From Bacillus sp. Marseille-P3661 (GTDB taxonomy: Bacteria > Bacillota > Bacilli > Bacillales > Bacillaceae_J), in contig NZ_LT965954.1 in assembly GCF_900240995.1 (NCBI RefSeq), positions 1,029,135 through 1,093,134 on the forward strand: DNA of 64,000 nt, given 5' to 3'. This document shows, in pieces, positions 54,783 to 63,992 of the stretch (position 1 is the first letter of the stretch; every line of letters begins with the position of its first letter). The notes under the pieces were generated by a model. That model worked only from the letters and a program-made list of their open reading frames with translations. It was not told where the DNA came from and ran no database searches. A program made the position numbers and the translations under genes.

Positions 54783-55601
54783 TTATCTTGGTGATTCAGA
54801 CGTAACAAATTTAAAAGATAAATGATCTTGAACAGGTATCCACGCTCCGATACCTTGCTGTGTGACATTTTTTACTTTTAGCTTTACTTTACTTCCTTTT
54901 AATTCAAGATAAACTTCACCAAAGGTAATCTTCCCTTTTTCATTAACTGCTGGTGTATATGCATATAAGTATCCAAGTTTTTTCGGAGCTACGTTATACA
55001 CTTGTTCCTTCTTGGTACCTTGTCCAATAACAGTTTCAAATGCTAACGGGAGCTCTGTTTTCTTCATCGCTGTTAACATCATCATTTTTTGAACTTCTTC
55101 AGCATTGTTTATCCGCGATGTTAAACCACCTTTTATAACCTTCTCTTCTTCTTGTTGATAATGAAGCTTTTGTGCACTTTTACCGCTGCGATTGTCAAAA
55201 TTATTGGTATTAGCAGGTTTATACTCCCAATTCACATTTGTTTCAGTGGACTCATAACTTAATGGCCATTGTCCTAAATATATTGTTGCACGATAGCCAA
55301 TTGCAGTCGGCGTTGTATTAATAGAAGATTCATTTAAAATTCGAATTAAATCAGGATTTTGAATCGGTACTTCTGTTGTTTCAAGTAAAGTTTTTGTCAA
55401 TTCACTCGGTTGAAGATATGGTAAATCCTGCGTCGGATTTGGATAAGTATTTTCCTTCGAAATATCTAATACCGAATCTGGAACTTTAATTTTGTTTGAC
55501 TTAGTTCCTTTTGCATCTGCGGCGTTAATTGTTCCAAAAGTATTTGCAAATATGGCTAATAAAGCAACGAGAGTAAATAGAAATGTACGTAACGCTTTCA
55601 A
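54783..55601 (-). CDS. yfkD: YfkD-like secreted protein
   Basis: A 272-residue protein with a signal peptide (LRTFLFTLVALLAIFANTFG, cleaved near NAAD). The body shows YfkD family features: VPDSVLDISKENTYPNPTQDLPYLQPSEL, ATIYLGQWPLSYESTETNVNWEY and GIGAWIPVQDHLSFKFVTS. Length is close to the B. subtilis protein. YfkD is of unknown function; I recall it as forespore-expressed. YfkF- and YfkH-type genes follow in the same order as in B. subtilis, which supports the assignment. Confidence 0.8.
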   Translation of the reverse strand: MKALRTFLFTLVALLAIFANTFGTINAADAKGTKSNKIKVPDSVLDISKENTYPNPTQDLPYLQPSELTKTLLETTEVPIQNPDLIRILNESSINTTPTAIGYRATIYLGQWPLSYESTETNVNWEYKPANTNNFDNRSGKSAQKLHYQQEEEKVIKGGLTSRINNAEEVQKMMMLTAMKKTELPLAFETVIGQGTKKEQVYNVAPKKLGYLYAYTPAVNEKGKITFGEVYLELKGSKVKLKVKNVTQQGIGAWIPVQDHLSFKFVTSESPR

Positions 55602-55689
55602 CTCAGTGACCTCCTTTAAAATACTTATTTGTATTTTTTTCGTTCCTATGTTTGTTTATCCATCCTTACATTTGGAAATTGAAGGTAAA

Positions 55690-56319
55690 CTAAGAATACG
55701 TACCCTTCGGTTGTGTCCACTTCATCATCATCATTTCAAATTTAGGGAAGAAAAACTGAATAATTGGGCCGAGCAATAAAGTAATAACAATCGTTCCGAA
55801 CCCAATTGGCCCTTGAAAAATTAAAGCTAATACCAAAGCACTTATTTCTCCTATTGTTTTAGCAATCATTAAGTTAACTCCAGTTCTACGCTGGATCGCA
55901 ATCATTAAATTATCGATCGGAACTGGTGGGAATTTAGCTTGCAAGTACATAGATATCCCTATAGCTAATGTAATCGTACCAATAATAAATAGACCGACTC
56001 TTACATATAGCGATTCAATATATATGTTTTGAAAAACAATATACAACCAAAAATCAATAACTAAACCATTTATTACAACTGTGATCATCGCTAAGTATTG
56101 TGGCTTTACTTTCATCAGCCATGCATTAAAAAAAATTAAAAGAAACCCTATAATAAACACCCATGTCCCCACCGTAAATCCAATTACCTGCGATAAACCT
56201 ACATTTAGTGCATCCCATGCACCTGCTCCTACATCTACCTTTACAATTAAGGCAATTGAAAATGCAATGATGACAATTCCGCTCAAATACATAAATAATC
56301 GTTGCAAAAAGTTATTCAT
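55690..56319 (-). CDS. YczE-family membrane protein
   Basis: A 209-residue protein with five predicted membrane helices. The conserved VDVGAGAWDALNVGLS motif in the first loop and PPVPIDNLMIAIQRRTG after the fourth helix are typical of YczE/YyaS-type proteins. Their function is unclear. ATG at 56319 follows aaggag by nine bases; an upstream in-frame start at 56481 would add about 54 unlikely residues. It is divergent from the broken MFS gene. Confidence 0.85.
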   Translation of the reverse strand: MNNFLQRLFMYLSGIVIIAFSIALIVKVDVGAGAWDALNVGLSQVIGFTVGTWVFIIGFLLIFFNAWLMKVKPQYLAMITVVINGLVIDFWLYIVFQNIYIESLYVRVGLFIIGTITLAIGISMYLQAKFPPVPIDNLMIAIQRRTGVNLMIAKTIGEISALVLALIFQGPIGFGTIVITLLLGPIIQFFFPKFEMMMMKWTQPKGTYS

Positions 56320-56482
56320 TTTGAGAATCTCCTTATCAAGTAATCGGGAGTTACTGTAAAAGTAGACAGACTCTTTTAAGAATATTTCTCTAAACAGGAA
56401 TTTATATTCCTTGTCAAGTATTGTAAATCCTAGTACGATAATTTCAATGACTAAAATTAATACAAGGAGCTTATACAGCATA

Positions 56483-57743
56483 ATGTGTTCTGTTCACTCA
56501 AGATTCTGGATATTAATAAGCCTTGTTGCCATTTCTGGTTTTTCCCAAGGAATGCTGCTCCTTTAATTGCAATCATCTTCGAAAAAAATGGTATGTCCTC
56601 AAGCTTAATCGGGTTTCATGCAACATCACTTTACATTGGCGTTTTCCTAGCATCTCCATTTATTGAAAAACCATTAAGAAAAATTGGATTTAAACCAATG
56701 ATTGGTATTGGTACCTTCCTAGTACTATTTTCCATGTTTTTTTTCCGCTTTGGCACTCTTTTTGGTTTTGGTTTGTGTTAAGAATGATAATCGGCATTGG
56801 CGATCAAATGCTCCACTTTGGTACACAAACTTGGATAACAGCGACATCACCAACGCATAAACGCGGGCGTAACATTGCATTTTACGGTTTCTTTTTCAGC
56901 TTAGGTTTTGCAATAGGACCTATTATGACTGGATTTATAACAGTTAATCAGTACCTACCTTTCTGGTTAGCTGCAAGCTTAAGCTTTATTGCTTGGCTTT
57001 GTTTACTAACAGTTCGCAATGAATTCCCTGAAGAAAACCTGAATGATAAAACCAAAAGTCAGGGATCACTGAAACGATTTTATAGCGCTTGGAAAATTGC
57101 ATGGGTCGCCTTTCTTCCTCCTTTTGGTTATGGTTTTCTCGAATCTTCATTACTGGGTAATTTTCCGGTTTATGCACTAAGAATAGGCTTAAACGTCGAT
57201 CACCTCGCGCTATTATTACCTTTGTTCGCAATTGGGAGTCTAATCACCCAAATGCCGCTAGGAATCTTAAAACTCGGAGGACAAAAGCTTTTGATTTTCA
57301 TACTAATTGGCGGTTTGCTAATTTTTTCGATCGCGAGTCTCGTTGAAACTCATTATATTGGCTTGGTTGTTTGTTTAGTAATTGCAGGGATGCTGGTAGG
57401 CTCTACTTTCTCTTTAGGTATTAGTTTTATGGCCGATCTTTTACCTAAGAACCTGTTACCAGCCGGAAATATCCTGTGTGGTATTAGTTTTAGTGTCGGG
57501 AGCATCCTTGGTCCATTTGTAGGTGGTTTCTATATACAATGGTTTCCCAACGGCAGTTTCTTCTATGTTTTATGTACAATTTTAATATTTATTTTAATAC
57601 CGTTGGCTTTATACAAGGATAAAAAAAACGATTTTAAAGGTCGTACCATCTTAAGGAACAGCAATAGGCTGATTCCTTATTTTATTATCCTTTCTAAAAT
57701 AGTAAAAAAGCGGATTGACCGATTTTCCCTAATTGTTATATAA
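56483..57743 (+). pseudogene. yfkF: YfkF-like MFS transporter broken by two frameshifts
   Basis: Frame A from ATG 56483 gives SRFWILISLVAISGFSQGML then a stop; frame B continues PLIAIIFEKNGMSSSLIGFH to 56781; frame C continues LRMIIGIGDQMLHFGTQTWI to 57743. Joined they give one twelve-helix MFS carrier of about 400 residues. The first break is one missing C near 56562 (CTCCTTT) and the second one base near 56770 in a T/G-rich run. Two independent lesions make a sequencing error less likely than true decay, but both are at homopolymers. The gene follows aaggag at 56464. Confidence 0.85.
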
Positions 57744-57799
57744 TACAATTAATACACTTTATCTGTATTAATACAGTATAAAATTTAGGGGGATTTTTA

Positions 57800-57949
57800 A
57801 TGAGTCGGCAAGAGCGAAGAAATATGATTGAATACATTAACAAAAAAAGAGAGTTGAGTACAGAAAAGCTAATTTATATGACAGATGAAGAAATAGAACA
57901 TATCTATAACATCACCTACTTTCACTATGAACAAATAATTGAAGGTTAG
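57800..57949 (+). CDS. BH0509-like small protein, 49 aa
   Basis: A short protein opening MSRQERRNMIEYINKKRELS and containing MTDEEIEHIYN. This fits, from memory, the BH0509 family of short conserved proteins in Bacillaceae, whose function is unknown. A tagggggat site precedes the ATG by seven bases. It is too short for usual length cut-offs. Confidence 0.7.
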   Translation: MSRQERRNMIEYINKKRELSTEKLIYMTDEEIEHIYNITYFHYEQIIEG

Positions 57950-57969
57950 TGCTTTTTTCTTAAATACTA

Positions 57970-58125
57970 GGCTTTGTTAAATGAGCATGTTGATCTCGCT
58001 GAATGCTCGCGGCATACCAACGGCGGTGAGATCCTTCAGCGCATTACTCCTACAAGGTCTCACGGGATATCCCGCAGGAGTCTCGCACCTTTCGCTCTCC
58101 AATCAACCTTAAGCTTTAACAAAGA
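57970..58125. repeat. dispersed intergenic repeat with terminal inverted repeats
   Basis: About 155 bp, more GC-rich than its surroundings, bounded by CTTTGTTAA and TTAACAAAG. Internally (minus strand) it has GCGAAAGGTGCGAGACTCC followed by TGCGGG, a sequence I recall from many Bacillus intergenic regions. It is probably a mobile miniature or structural repeat with no coding role. It separates the 49-aa gene from its apparent terminator. Confidence 0.7.
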
Positions 58126-58150
58126 CAAGAACCAAATAAACTCATTTAGT

Positions 58151-58178
58151 AAAACCGTTTGTAACGGTTCTTTTTTTT
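58151..58178 (+). terminator. rho-independent terminator
   Basis: AACCGTT-TGT-AACGGTT followed by C and eight T residues. Confidence 0.85.
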
Positions 58179-58302
58179 GAAAAAATAAATAATACTCGTA
58201 TTACAAAACAAAACATCATCGTCTCAATCGAGAAAATCAGTTCATAAAAAATTGTGCCAATTAAAAATATTCATACATAAATTAATTAACCTAGTATTCT
58301 CC

Positions 58303-58369
58303 TTTTCAATCCCCATTTTAGATGCTATAATTTAAAATAATTATAAATAATAATTTATAGTAATTATTA
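58303..58369 (+). promoter_or_regulatory. pfeT promoter with two PerR-box-like sites
   Basis: A -10 TATAAT (58326-58331) with TTTTCA 17 bases upstream is followed at once by TTAAAATAATTATAA (58332-58346), which matches the PerR consensus TTATAATNATTATAA at all but one defined base. A second, weaker site TTATAGTAATTATTA is at 58355-58369. Binding across the start point would repress the gene until peroxide inactivates PerR. Confidence 0.72.
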
Positions 58370-58458
58370 CTTTTCTACGATAAAACGTTAAATAACTACT
58401 GAAAATAAGCGTATTAAGGATGATTTTTATTCTCAATTAAAAAAAGGAGGAGAGAATT

Positions 58459-60399
58459 TTGAACGCACAAACTAGAACAATAGATAATGATTCTCAATTG
58501 AGTTATGCACAAAACGTTCCAAATAGAATGACTAAAATAATTGAACACGGTGAGTTAATTGCAGCAATAACAAGCGGTTTCCTCATTGTCATCGCCTGGT
58601 TATTGTCTAAATCCAGCGGTAACGAATCTATCTCAATTGCATTTTTCCTAGCAGCTTTTATAATTGGCGGATACGCTAAAGCCAAAGAAGGTATAAAAGC
58701 CACTATTAATGAGCGAGAGTTAAATGTAGAAATGCTCATGATCTTCGCAGCCATTGGCTCGGCAATCATCGGTTATTGGGCCGAAGGTGCAATATTGATC
58801 TTTATATTCTCACTTAGTGGTGCTCTTGAAACATACACCATGAACAAAAGTAAGAAAGAAATATCAAGTTTAATGAAATTGCAGCCTGAAGAAGCGCTAC
58901 TTATTACAAACGGTGTCGAAAATAAGGTTCATGTCAGTACGTTGGAAATAGGCGATGAAATTCTAGTAAAACCTGGTGAACGGATTCCGTCCGACGGTAT
59001 GATCATTCGTGGACAAACAACGATTGATGAAGCGGCGATTACAGGTGAATCGATTCCTGTTTCAAAAGAAATTAATGAGAACGTGTTTGCAGGAACTGTT
59101 AACTTAAACGGTGCAATCGTTGTGGGTATTACGAAACGTGCTAATGAAACACTTTTTCAAAAAATCATTAACCTAGTGCAATCAGCTCAAAGTGAAAAAT
59201 CTCCTTCACAGCTTTTTATTGAAAAATTTGAAGGTACGTATGTCAAAGTAGTATTGACCGTTGTATTGCTAATGATGTTTGTTCCACACTTTTTATTAGG
59301 CTGGAGTTGGACTGAAACTTTTTACCGGGCAATGATCTTTTTAGTAGTAGCATCACCCTGCGCTCTTGTTGCATCAATTATGCCTGCAACATTATCAGCA
59401 ATATCTAATGGCGCTAAGCATGGTATTCTTTTCAAGGGCGGTGTTCATTTAGAAAAGCTAGCAGGCCTTCAAGCCATTGCCTTTGATAAAACAGGCACAT
59501 TGACACGCGGAAAACCAGAGGTTACAGATGTAATCGTACGATCAGATATCGATGAGGAACAATTTTTAAAAATTACAGCATCTATTGAAAATCACTCTAA
59601 TCACCCTTTAGCGCAAGCAATCGTTCAATACGCAAAAGCGAACAATTCATTTTCATTAACATTAGATGAACCTAGTGAATTTAAAGATGTTGCCGGCTGG
59701 GGTATCCAAGCAACACTATACAATAAACAATGGAAAATCGGCAAAAGCGGTTATGTTGGAAAAGAACTCGTTACTCAATTTGAAAATGGCGTTGGTAAAA
59801 AACTTGCGGAAGAAGGAAAAACGATTGTCTACGTTGCAGACGACGAAGGCATAGTAGGATTATTAGCGCTAAAAGATGTAGTTCGTGAAATTTCCAAACA
59901 AGCAATCCAGATATTAAAAGAAAACGGAATCTACACGATTATGCTTACAGGAGATGGCAACAGTACAGCAAAAGCCATCGCTAAAGAAAGCGGCATAGAT
60001 CATTATATTTCGGAATGCCTGCCAGAAGAAAAAGTAGAGCATGTAAAAAAAATTCAAGATAAATTTGGAGAGGTTGCTATGGTAGGAGATGGAATTAATG
60101 ACGCTCCTGCTCTTGCAACTGCTAATGTCGGAATTGCCATGGGTGAAGGCTCCGATGTTGCCTTAGAAACAGCAGATGTCGTTCTTATGAAGAATGATTT
60201 AACGAAGATATCTGATGCGATTGCTTTATCAATTCGCATGAATAAAATTATTAAACAAAACATTGTATTTTCCATATTAGTTATCATGTTTTTGATTGCG
60301 TCAAACTTCCTCCAAATTCTTGACCTTCCATACGGAGTTATCGGTCACGAAGGAAGTACTATCTTGGTTATACTAAATGGATTAAGATTACTAAAATAA
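58459..60399 (+). CDS. pfeT: P1B-4-type ATPase, probable ferrous iron exporter PfeT
   Basis: A 646-residue heavy-metal P-type ATPase. It lacks N-terminal metal-binding domains. The actuator TGES (ITGESIPVSK), membrane motif S299-P300-C301 (VASPCALVAS), phosphorylated D343 in FDKTGTLTRG, and MVGDGINDAPAL hinge are present. The final helix contains GHEGSTILVILNGLRLL. SPC plus HEGST defines P1B-4 pumps; the Bacillus member is PfeT (formerly ZosA/YkvW), which exports Fe(II) under peroxide stress. PerR-like boxes in the promoter support this over zinc or cobalt transport. It has a strong aaggagg site and its own terminator. Confidence 0.9.
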   Translation: MNAQTRTIDNDSQLSYAQNVPNRMTKIIEHGELIAAITSGFLIVIAWLLSKSSGNESISIAFFLAAFIIGGYAKAKEGIKATINERELNVEMLMIFAAIGSAIIGYWAEGAILIFIFSLSGALETYTMNKSKKEISSLMKLQPEEALLITNGVENKVHVSTLEIGDEILVKPGERIPSDGMIIRGQTTIDEAAITGESIPVSKEINENVFAGTVNLNGAIVVGITKRANETLFQKIINLVQSAQSEKSPSQLFIEKFEGTYVKVVLTVVLLMMFVPHFLLGWSWTETFYRAMIFLVVASPCALVASIMPATLSAISNGAKHGILFKGGVHLEKLAGLQAIAFDKTGTLTRGKPEVTDVIVRSDIDEEQFLKITASIENHSNHPLAQAIVQYAKANNSFSLTLDEPSEFKDVAGWGIQATLYNKQWKIGKSGYVGKELVTQFENGVGKKLAEEGKTIVYVADDEGIVGLLALKDVVREISKQAIQILKENGIYTIMLTGDGNSTAKAIAKESGIDHYISECLPEEKVEHVKKIQDKFGEVAMVGDGINDAPALATANVGIAMGEGSDVALETADVVLMKNDLTKISDAIALSIRMNKIIKQNIVFSILVIMFLIASNFLQILDLPYGVIGHEGSTILVILNGLRLLK

Positions 60400-60456
60400 G
60401 AACAGATTGTAATGGATAAGTTTGCATTGGTAATACCCACCCTAAAATCACAAAGT

Positions 60457-60487
60457 AAAAAGGCGACCTCGTAACGGTCGCCTTTTT
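60457..60487 (+). terminator. terminator after pfeT
   Basis: AAAAAGGCGACC-N7-GGTCGCCTTTTT is a textbook hairpin with T-run, about 60 bases after the stop. Confidence 0.93.
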
Positions 60488-60530
60488 ACTTTGTCATGCC
60501 CTAGCCGGCGGGTTAAGGCATTTTTGCATT

Positions 60531-60614
60531 TTAATGATAGTTATTCTTTTTATTGGCGCTACCAGACGTCTTATGTTTTGTATTACTATGATTTTTCTTT
60601 TGATTTTTACCCAT
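60531..60614 (-). CDS. very small basic protein, 27 aa
   Basis: The frame begins MGKNQKKNHSNTKHKTSGSA and ends KKNNYH. A strong aggagg lies eight bases before the ATG. The composition (Lys, Asn, His, Ser) recalls minor small acid-soluble spore proteins, but I cannot name a family. Too short for usual cut-offs. Confidence 0.55.
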   Translation of the reverse strand: MGKNQKKNHSNTKHKTSGSANKKNNYH

Positions 60615-60710
60615 CGCTAACGCCTCCTACAAATGAGTTGAAAGCTATTTATTAACCGCCTTCTTTTATAGCATGCCCTGTTAACTCAACGTAATTAATG
60701 ACAAATTCCT

Positions 60711-61553
60711 CTATTTATGAAAATGCAGCCCATTTAGCTTAATCATCGCATTTATTTCTCCACCTATAACAATTACCATGGCAGATAAATAAAACCAAAT
60801 TAATAAAATGATAATACCACCAAGGCTTCCATAGGTAGCGGAGTAATTTCCGAAGTTTGTTACAAAATATGAAAAGGCAAGTGAAACAATTTGCCAACCT
60901 ACAGTAGCAAATAAAGCTCCGATCCATACTTCTCTCATCGTTAATCGAATGTTAGGCGCAAACCGATACAAAGCAGCTAAAACAATTACCATAATAAAAA
61001 AACTTATAATAATTCGCATCACATTCCAAACACTTAAAAACGATTCTGATAAACCAAGGTTAGTAAAGATAAAAATACCGATTGCCTTTCCAAAAACGGG
61101 CAACAATAGTGCGACAATAATCACAATAATCATTGCAATTGTTAACACAATAGCCATTAATCTCGAGACAATAAAGGAACGGTTTTCTTTTACATCATAC
61201 GCTCGATTCATCGCCCTTATAATCGCATTAATCCCATTAGAAGCAGACCAAATCGTTGCAATGACACCAAATGATAGCAATCCACCTCTTTGCTTATCCA
61301 TGATTTCATTTAAGGTTGTTTCAATTAGGTGCATGGTTTGACCAGGAGCATATTCACTAACAATTCCTAACACGTCTACTTGGGAAATTGGTAAATACCC
61401 TATTAAGGTTATTAAAAAAATCAAAAACGGAAACAGAGATAAAAGAAAAAAATAGGCCAATTGTGCAGCTAAACCTACAACTTCGTCATGGTGAAACCTA
61501 TAATAAAATTCTTCCCAAAAACCTTTAATGGTCGTAACCTTCTTATGAGTCAT
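60711..61553 (-). CDS. YihY/BrkB-family membrane protein (YfkH-like)
   Basis: A 280-residue protein with six membrane helices and the YihY/UPF0761 pattern: EFYYRFHHDEVVGLAAQLAY, FLLSLFPFLIFLITLIGYLP, ATIWSASNGINAIIRAMNRAY and YGSLGGIIILLIWFYLS. The family was once called ribonuclease BN in error; its role is unknown. In B. subtilis, YfkH is the corresponding gene near yfkD and yfkF. ATG at 61553 follows ggaggg closely and lies 13 bases downstream of the YtxH-like gene stop; the longer frame to 61586 overlaps that gene. Confidence 0.87.
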   Translation of the reverse strand: MTHKKVTTIKGFWEEFYYRFHHDEVVGLAAQLAYFFLLSLFPFLIFLITLIGYLPISQVDVLGIVSEYAPGQTMHLIETTLNEIMDKQRGGLLSFGVIATIWSASNGINAIIRAMNRAYDVKENRSFIVSRLMAIVLTIAMIIVIIVALLLPVFGKAIGIFIFTNLGLSESFLSVWNVMRIIISFFIMVIVLAALYRFAPNIRLTMREVWIGALFATVGWQIVSLAFSYFVTNFGNYSATYGSLGGIIILLIWFYLSAMVIVIGGEINAMIKLNGLHFHK

Positions 61554-61566
61554 ATACCCTCCGTAT

Positions 61567-61896
61567 CTATTCGCGGTTTTCCTCATCTTCTTTTACTATT
61601 AGGTTTGGACTTGGTTTTTTTACCTGCTCGGTTGTTTCCTTTATATCATTTACTTTGTCCATAATAAATAATACATCTTCTGATAACTCTTCAATTTTAT
61701 TCCTTGCATTTGTCACCTGATTCACTAGAGAAGTTATCGTCTCTTCAGGATTTTTTGCATAACTCCATAGTTTTCCTCCATACTTTTTTATATTTGTTGT
61801 TGTACTCAATCTTGTTTCCCGATCTAATAAAGAAATTGCTGCCCCTACTACTGCCCCAACAGCCATTCCTTTAAGTAATTTATTATTTTTATTCAT
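61567..61896 (-). CDS. YtxH-like protein
   Basis: A 109-residue protein. One N-terminal membrane helix, LLKGMAVGAVVGAAISLLD, with the Gly/Ala pattern of YtxH, is followed by a coiled-coil-like region (ITSLVNQVTNARNKIEELSE) and a charged tail. YtxH-type proteins are often general-stress related. It is upstream of the YihY gene on the same strand and probably in one transcript. Confidence 0.72.
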   Translation of the reverse strand: MNKNNKLLKGMAVGAVVGAAISLLDRETRLSTTTNIKKYGGKLWSYAKNPEETITSLVNQVTNARNKIEELSEDVLFIMDKVNDIKETTEQVKKPSPNLIVKEDEENRE

Positions 61897-62324
61897 ATAT
61901 ATGACTCTCCTTTTTAGTTCCGCAACTTTCCAATATTTTCAACCCAATTATAACCCAACATCAACAATTCTTTAAACTGCTAATGTAAAAACATACTGGT
62001 CATTAATAATTTTAACAAACTGTTACGCGCAACTTAAAATATACAATTTCGAGTTGTTTCCGCAAGCCAAAATCTGAGATAATAATTATACTTTAATATT
62101 TATTAAAGATATTTAATGGTTTTAAACATTGTTATATACATTGATATATTAATGATCTTTCAAGGTGGTTTCTGAAAATTTTTACTATTTTTATAAAACA
62201 AAAAGTTATTGCATAAATATTAGTTCTGATTTATATTTATTACTATATTTTATAAGACGTTAAATTGAGCAAACTACTTATAGAACTAACTAAATTATAA
62301 CCATTGAAATTGGGAGGAAAAAAG
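61897..62324. other. AT-rich intergenic region upstream of the amino acid ABC operon
   Basis: About 430 bases between divergent genes. It contains long A/T stretches and a gggagg ribosome binding site at its right end. No T-box or other riboswitch could be recognised by eye. Confidence 0.4.
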
Positions 62325-63185
62325 ATGAAAAGTAAAACTATCAAATCGATGCTACTATTTTTACTTATTAGTTTTGTTTTAGTTTTAGGAGCTTGTGGCC
62401 AGTCTGAAACTGCACCAGAGGAGCCAACAGATACTGAAACAACAGAAGAAACTCAAGGTGATCAACAAGAACCGGCTTCAAAAGAAAAAGTAATCGTTGG
62501 AACGAATGCATTTTTTGCACCATTTGAATTTATGGAAACTGGTAAGGTTGTTGGTTTTGATATTGATCTTATTTCAGCAGTTTTAGATGAAGCAGGCTAT
62601 GAATACGAAATCCAAAATAACGGATGGGAAGCATTATTCCAGAATGTTCAAAATGAATCAGTTGACATCGGCGCTTCTGCGATTACAATTACGGATGACC
62701 GTAAACAATCATACGACTTTTCAAGCCCTTATTTTGAAGCTAGACAAATGATTTTAGTTCCAGAAGGATCAGATATTAAAGGTTATTCGGATTTAAACGA
62801 TAAATTAATCGGGGTACAAAATGGTACAACTGGTGATTTTGCAGCCCAAGAAATTTTGGGTGAAAAAAGCACGAATGTTAAAAAGTATGAGGATGCACCT
62901 ACAGCTATTATGGCGATGCTAAGAGGAGAAACAGATGCAGTTATCGCTGATAATGCGGTTGTTAAGTATTACATTACTAGCAACCCTGATCAAAAGGTTG
63001 TAGCGATTGATGACGCAGAAAACTTCGAGTCTGAGTACTATGGCATCCTAATTCAAAAAGGAAATGAGCAGCTTAAAACAGATGTTAACGCTGCACTTAA
63101 AACAATAATGGAAAATGGCAAATTCACTGAGATTTATAAAAAGTGGATGGGCGAAGAACCTAACCTTGAAGCATTAAAGCAATAG
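62325..63185 (+). CDS. amino acid ABC transporter substrate-binding lipoprotein
   Basis: A 286-residue SBP_bac_3 protein from the ATG at 62325 (gggagg eight bases before). Signal MKSKTIKSMLLFLLISFVLV with lipobox LGAC and an acidic linker. The domain opens VIVGTNAFFAPFEFMETGKV, continues VGFDIDLISAVLDEAGY and DIGASAITITDDRKQ (typical polar amino acid binding motif) and YDFSSPYFEA. It probably serves glutamine, arginine or another polar amino acid. It precedes a matching permease gene; the ATPase gene should lie beyond the window. Confidence 0.9.
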   Translation: MKSKTIKSMLLFLLISFVLVLGACGQSETAPEEPTDTETTEETQGDQQEPASKEKVIVGTNAFFAPFEFMETGKVVGFDIDLISAVLDEAGYEYEIQNNGWEALFQNVQNESVDIGASAITITDDRKQSYDFSSPYFEARQMILVPEGSDIKGYSDLNDKLIGVQNGTTGDFAAQEILGEKSTNVKKYEDAPTAIMAMLRGETDAVIADNAVVKYYITSNPDQKVVAIDDAENFESEYYGILIQKGNEQLKTDVNAALKTIMENGKFTEIYKKWMGEEPNLEALKQ

Positions 63186-63272
63186 TTTTAAAAAAAAAAA
63201 CGTATTTGCAAATGACGATGTATTTCTTATACTTTCATCCTTTGATGAAGTTAAACTTCCATAAAGTATAAA

Positions 63273-63313
63273 ATGAAAATTGCGTAACGGAAACTGCGTT
63301 ACGCAATTTTCAT
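63273..63313 (+). terminator. perfect 17-bp hairpin between binding protein and permease
   Basis: ATGAAAATTGCGTAACG and its exact inverse with a 7-base loop. It has no T-run, and the permease ribosome binding site follows directly. It likely stabilises or attenuates the message so that the binding protein is made in excess. Confidence 0.75.
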
Positions 63314-63335
63314 ATAGAAAAGGAGTTAAATCAAA

Positions 63336-63992
63336 ATGGATTTTAAATGGAGCATCATAGCAGAATATCTGCCATTTTTTCTAAAAGGAATGCTACTAAC
63401 AATTGGCGTATCAATTTCCGGGGTCCTTATTGGCAGCATTTTTGGTTTATTAATTGCCTTAGGTAAAATGTCATCTATTAAATTAGTTAGGTTGCCCTTT
63501 ATTTGGTATATAAATTTTTTTCGTGGTACACCACTATTCGTTCAACTTTTACTCATTCACTTTGGAGTCGTGCCGCTATTTATGACACCTGCAAATCCGA
63601 TTGTTTCCACAATAGTAACACTTTCTTTAAATTCCGCTGCATATGTGGCTGAGATTTTCCGTGGTGGGATCCAATCGATCGATAGAGGACAAACAGAAGC
63701 AGCGCGTTCTTTAGGAATGTCTAACTTTCAAACAATGAGGTATATTATTATTCCACAGGCTGTTAAGCGTATGATTCCACCTTTAGGAAATGAATTTATC
63801 GTACTTTTAAAAGACTCTTCGCTCGCAGCGATCATTGCAGCTCCTGAACTAATGTATTGGGGACGAGCTGCAGTTGGACAATATATGAGAGTTTGGGAAC
63901 CATATTTAGCCGTTGCAGTTATCTACCTTATTCTCACCCTTTCATTAACATATCTTCTTAATTATATGGAACGCAAAATGGCAACAAGTTAA
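63336..63992 (+). CDS. amino acid ABC transporter permease (HisM/GlnP type)
   Basis: A 218-residue protein with five membrane helices. It opens IIAEYLPFFLKGMLLTIGVS. The conserved loop that contacts the ATPase reads GQTEAARSLGMSNFQTMRYI and is followed by IIPQAVKRMIPPLGNEFIVL, both diagnostic of polar amino acid permeases. Start ATG after aaaggag. It ends nine bases before the end of the window, so the rest of the operon is not seen. Confidence 0.92.
   Translation: MDFKWSIIAEYLPFFLKGMLLTIGVSISGVLIGSIFGLLIALGKMSSIKLVRLPFIWYINFFRGTPLFVQLLLIHFGVVPLFMTPANPIVSTIVTLSLNSAAYVAEIFRGGIQSIDRGQTEAARSLGMSNFQTMRYIIIPQAVKRMIPPLGNEFIVLLKDSSLAAIIAAPELMYWGRAAVGQYMRVWEPYLAVAVIYLILTLSLTYLLNYMERKMATS

Noticed and set aside
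58459-60399. Cadmium/zinc pump CadA/ZntA
   Set aside because: The membrane motif is SPC rather than CPC, there is no N-terminal metal-binding domain, and the last helix has HEGST.
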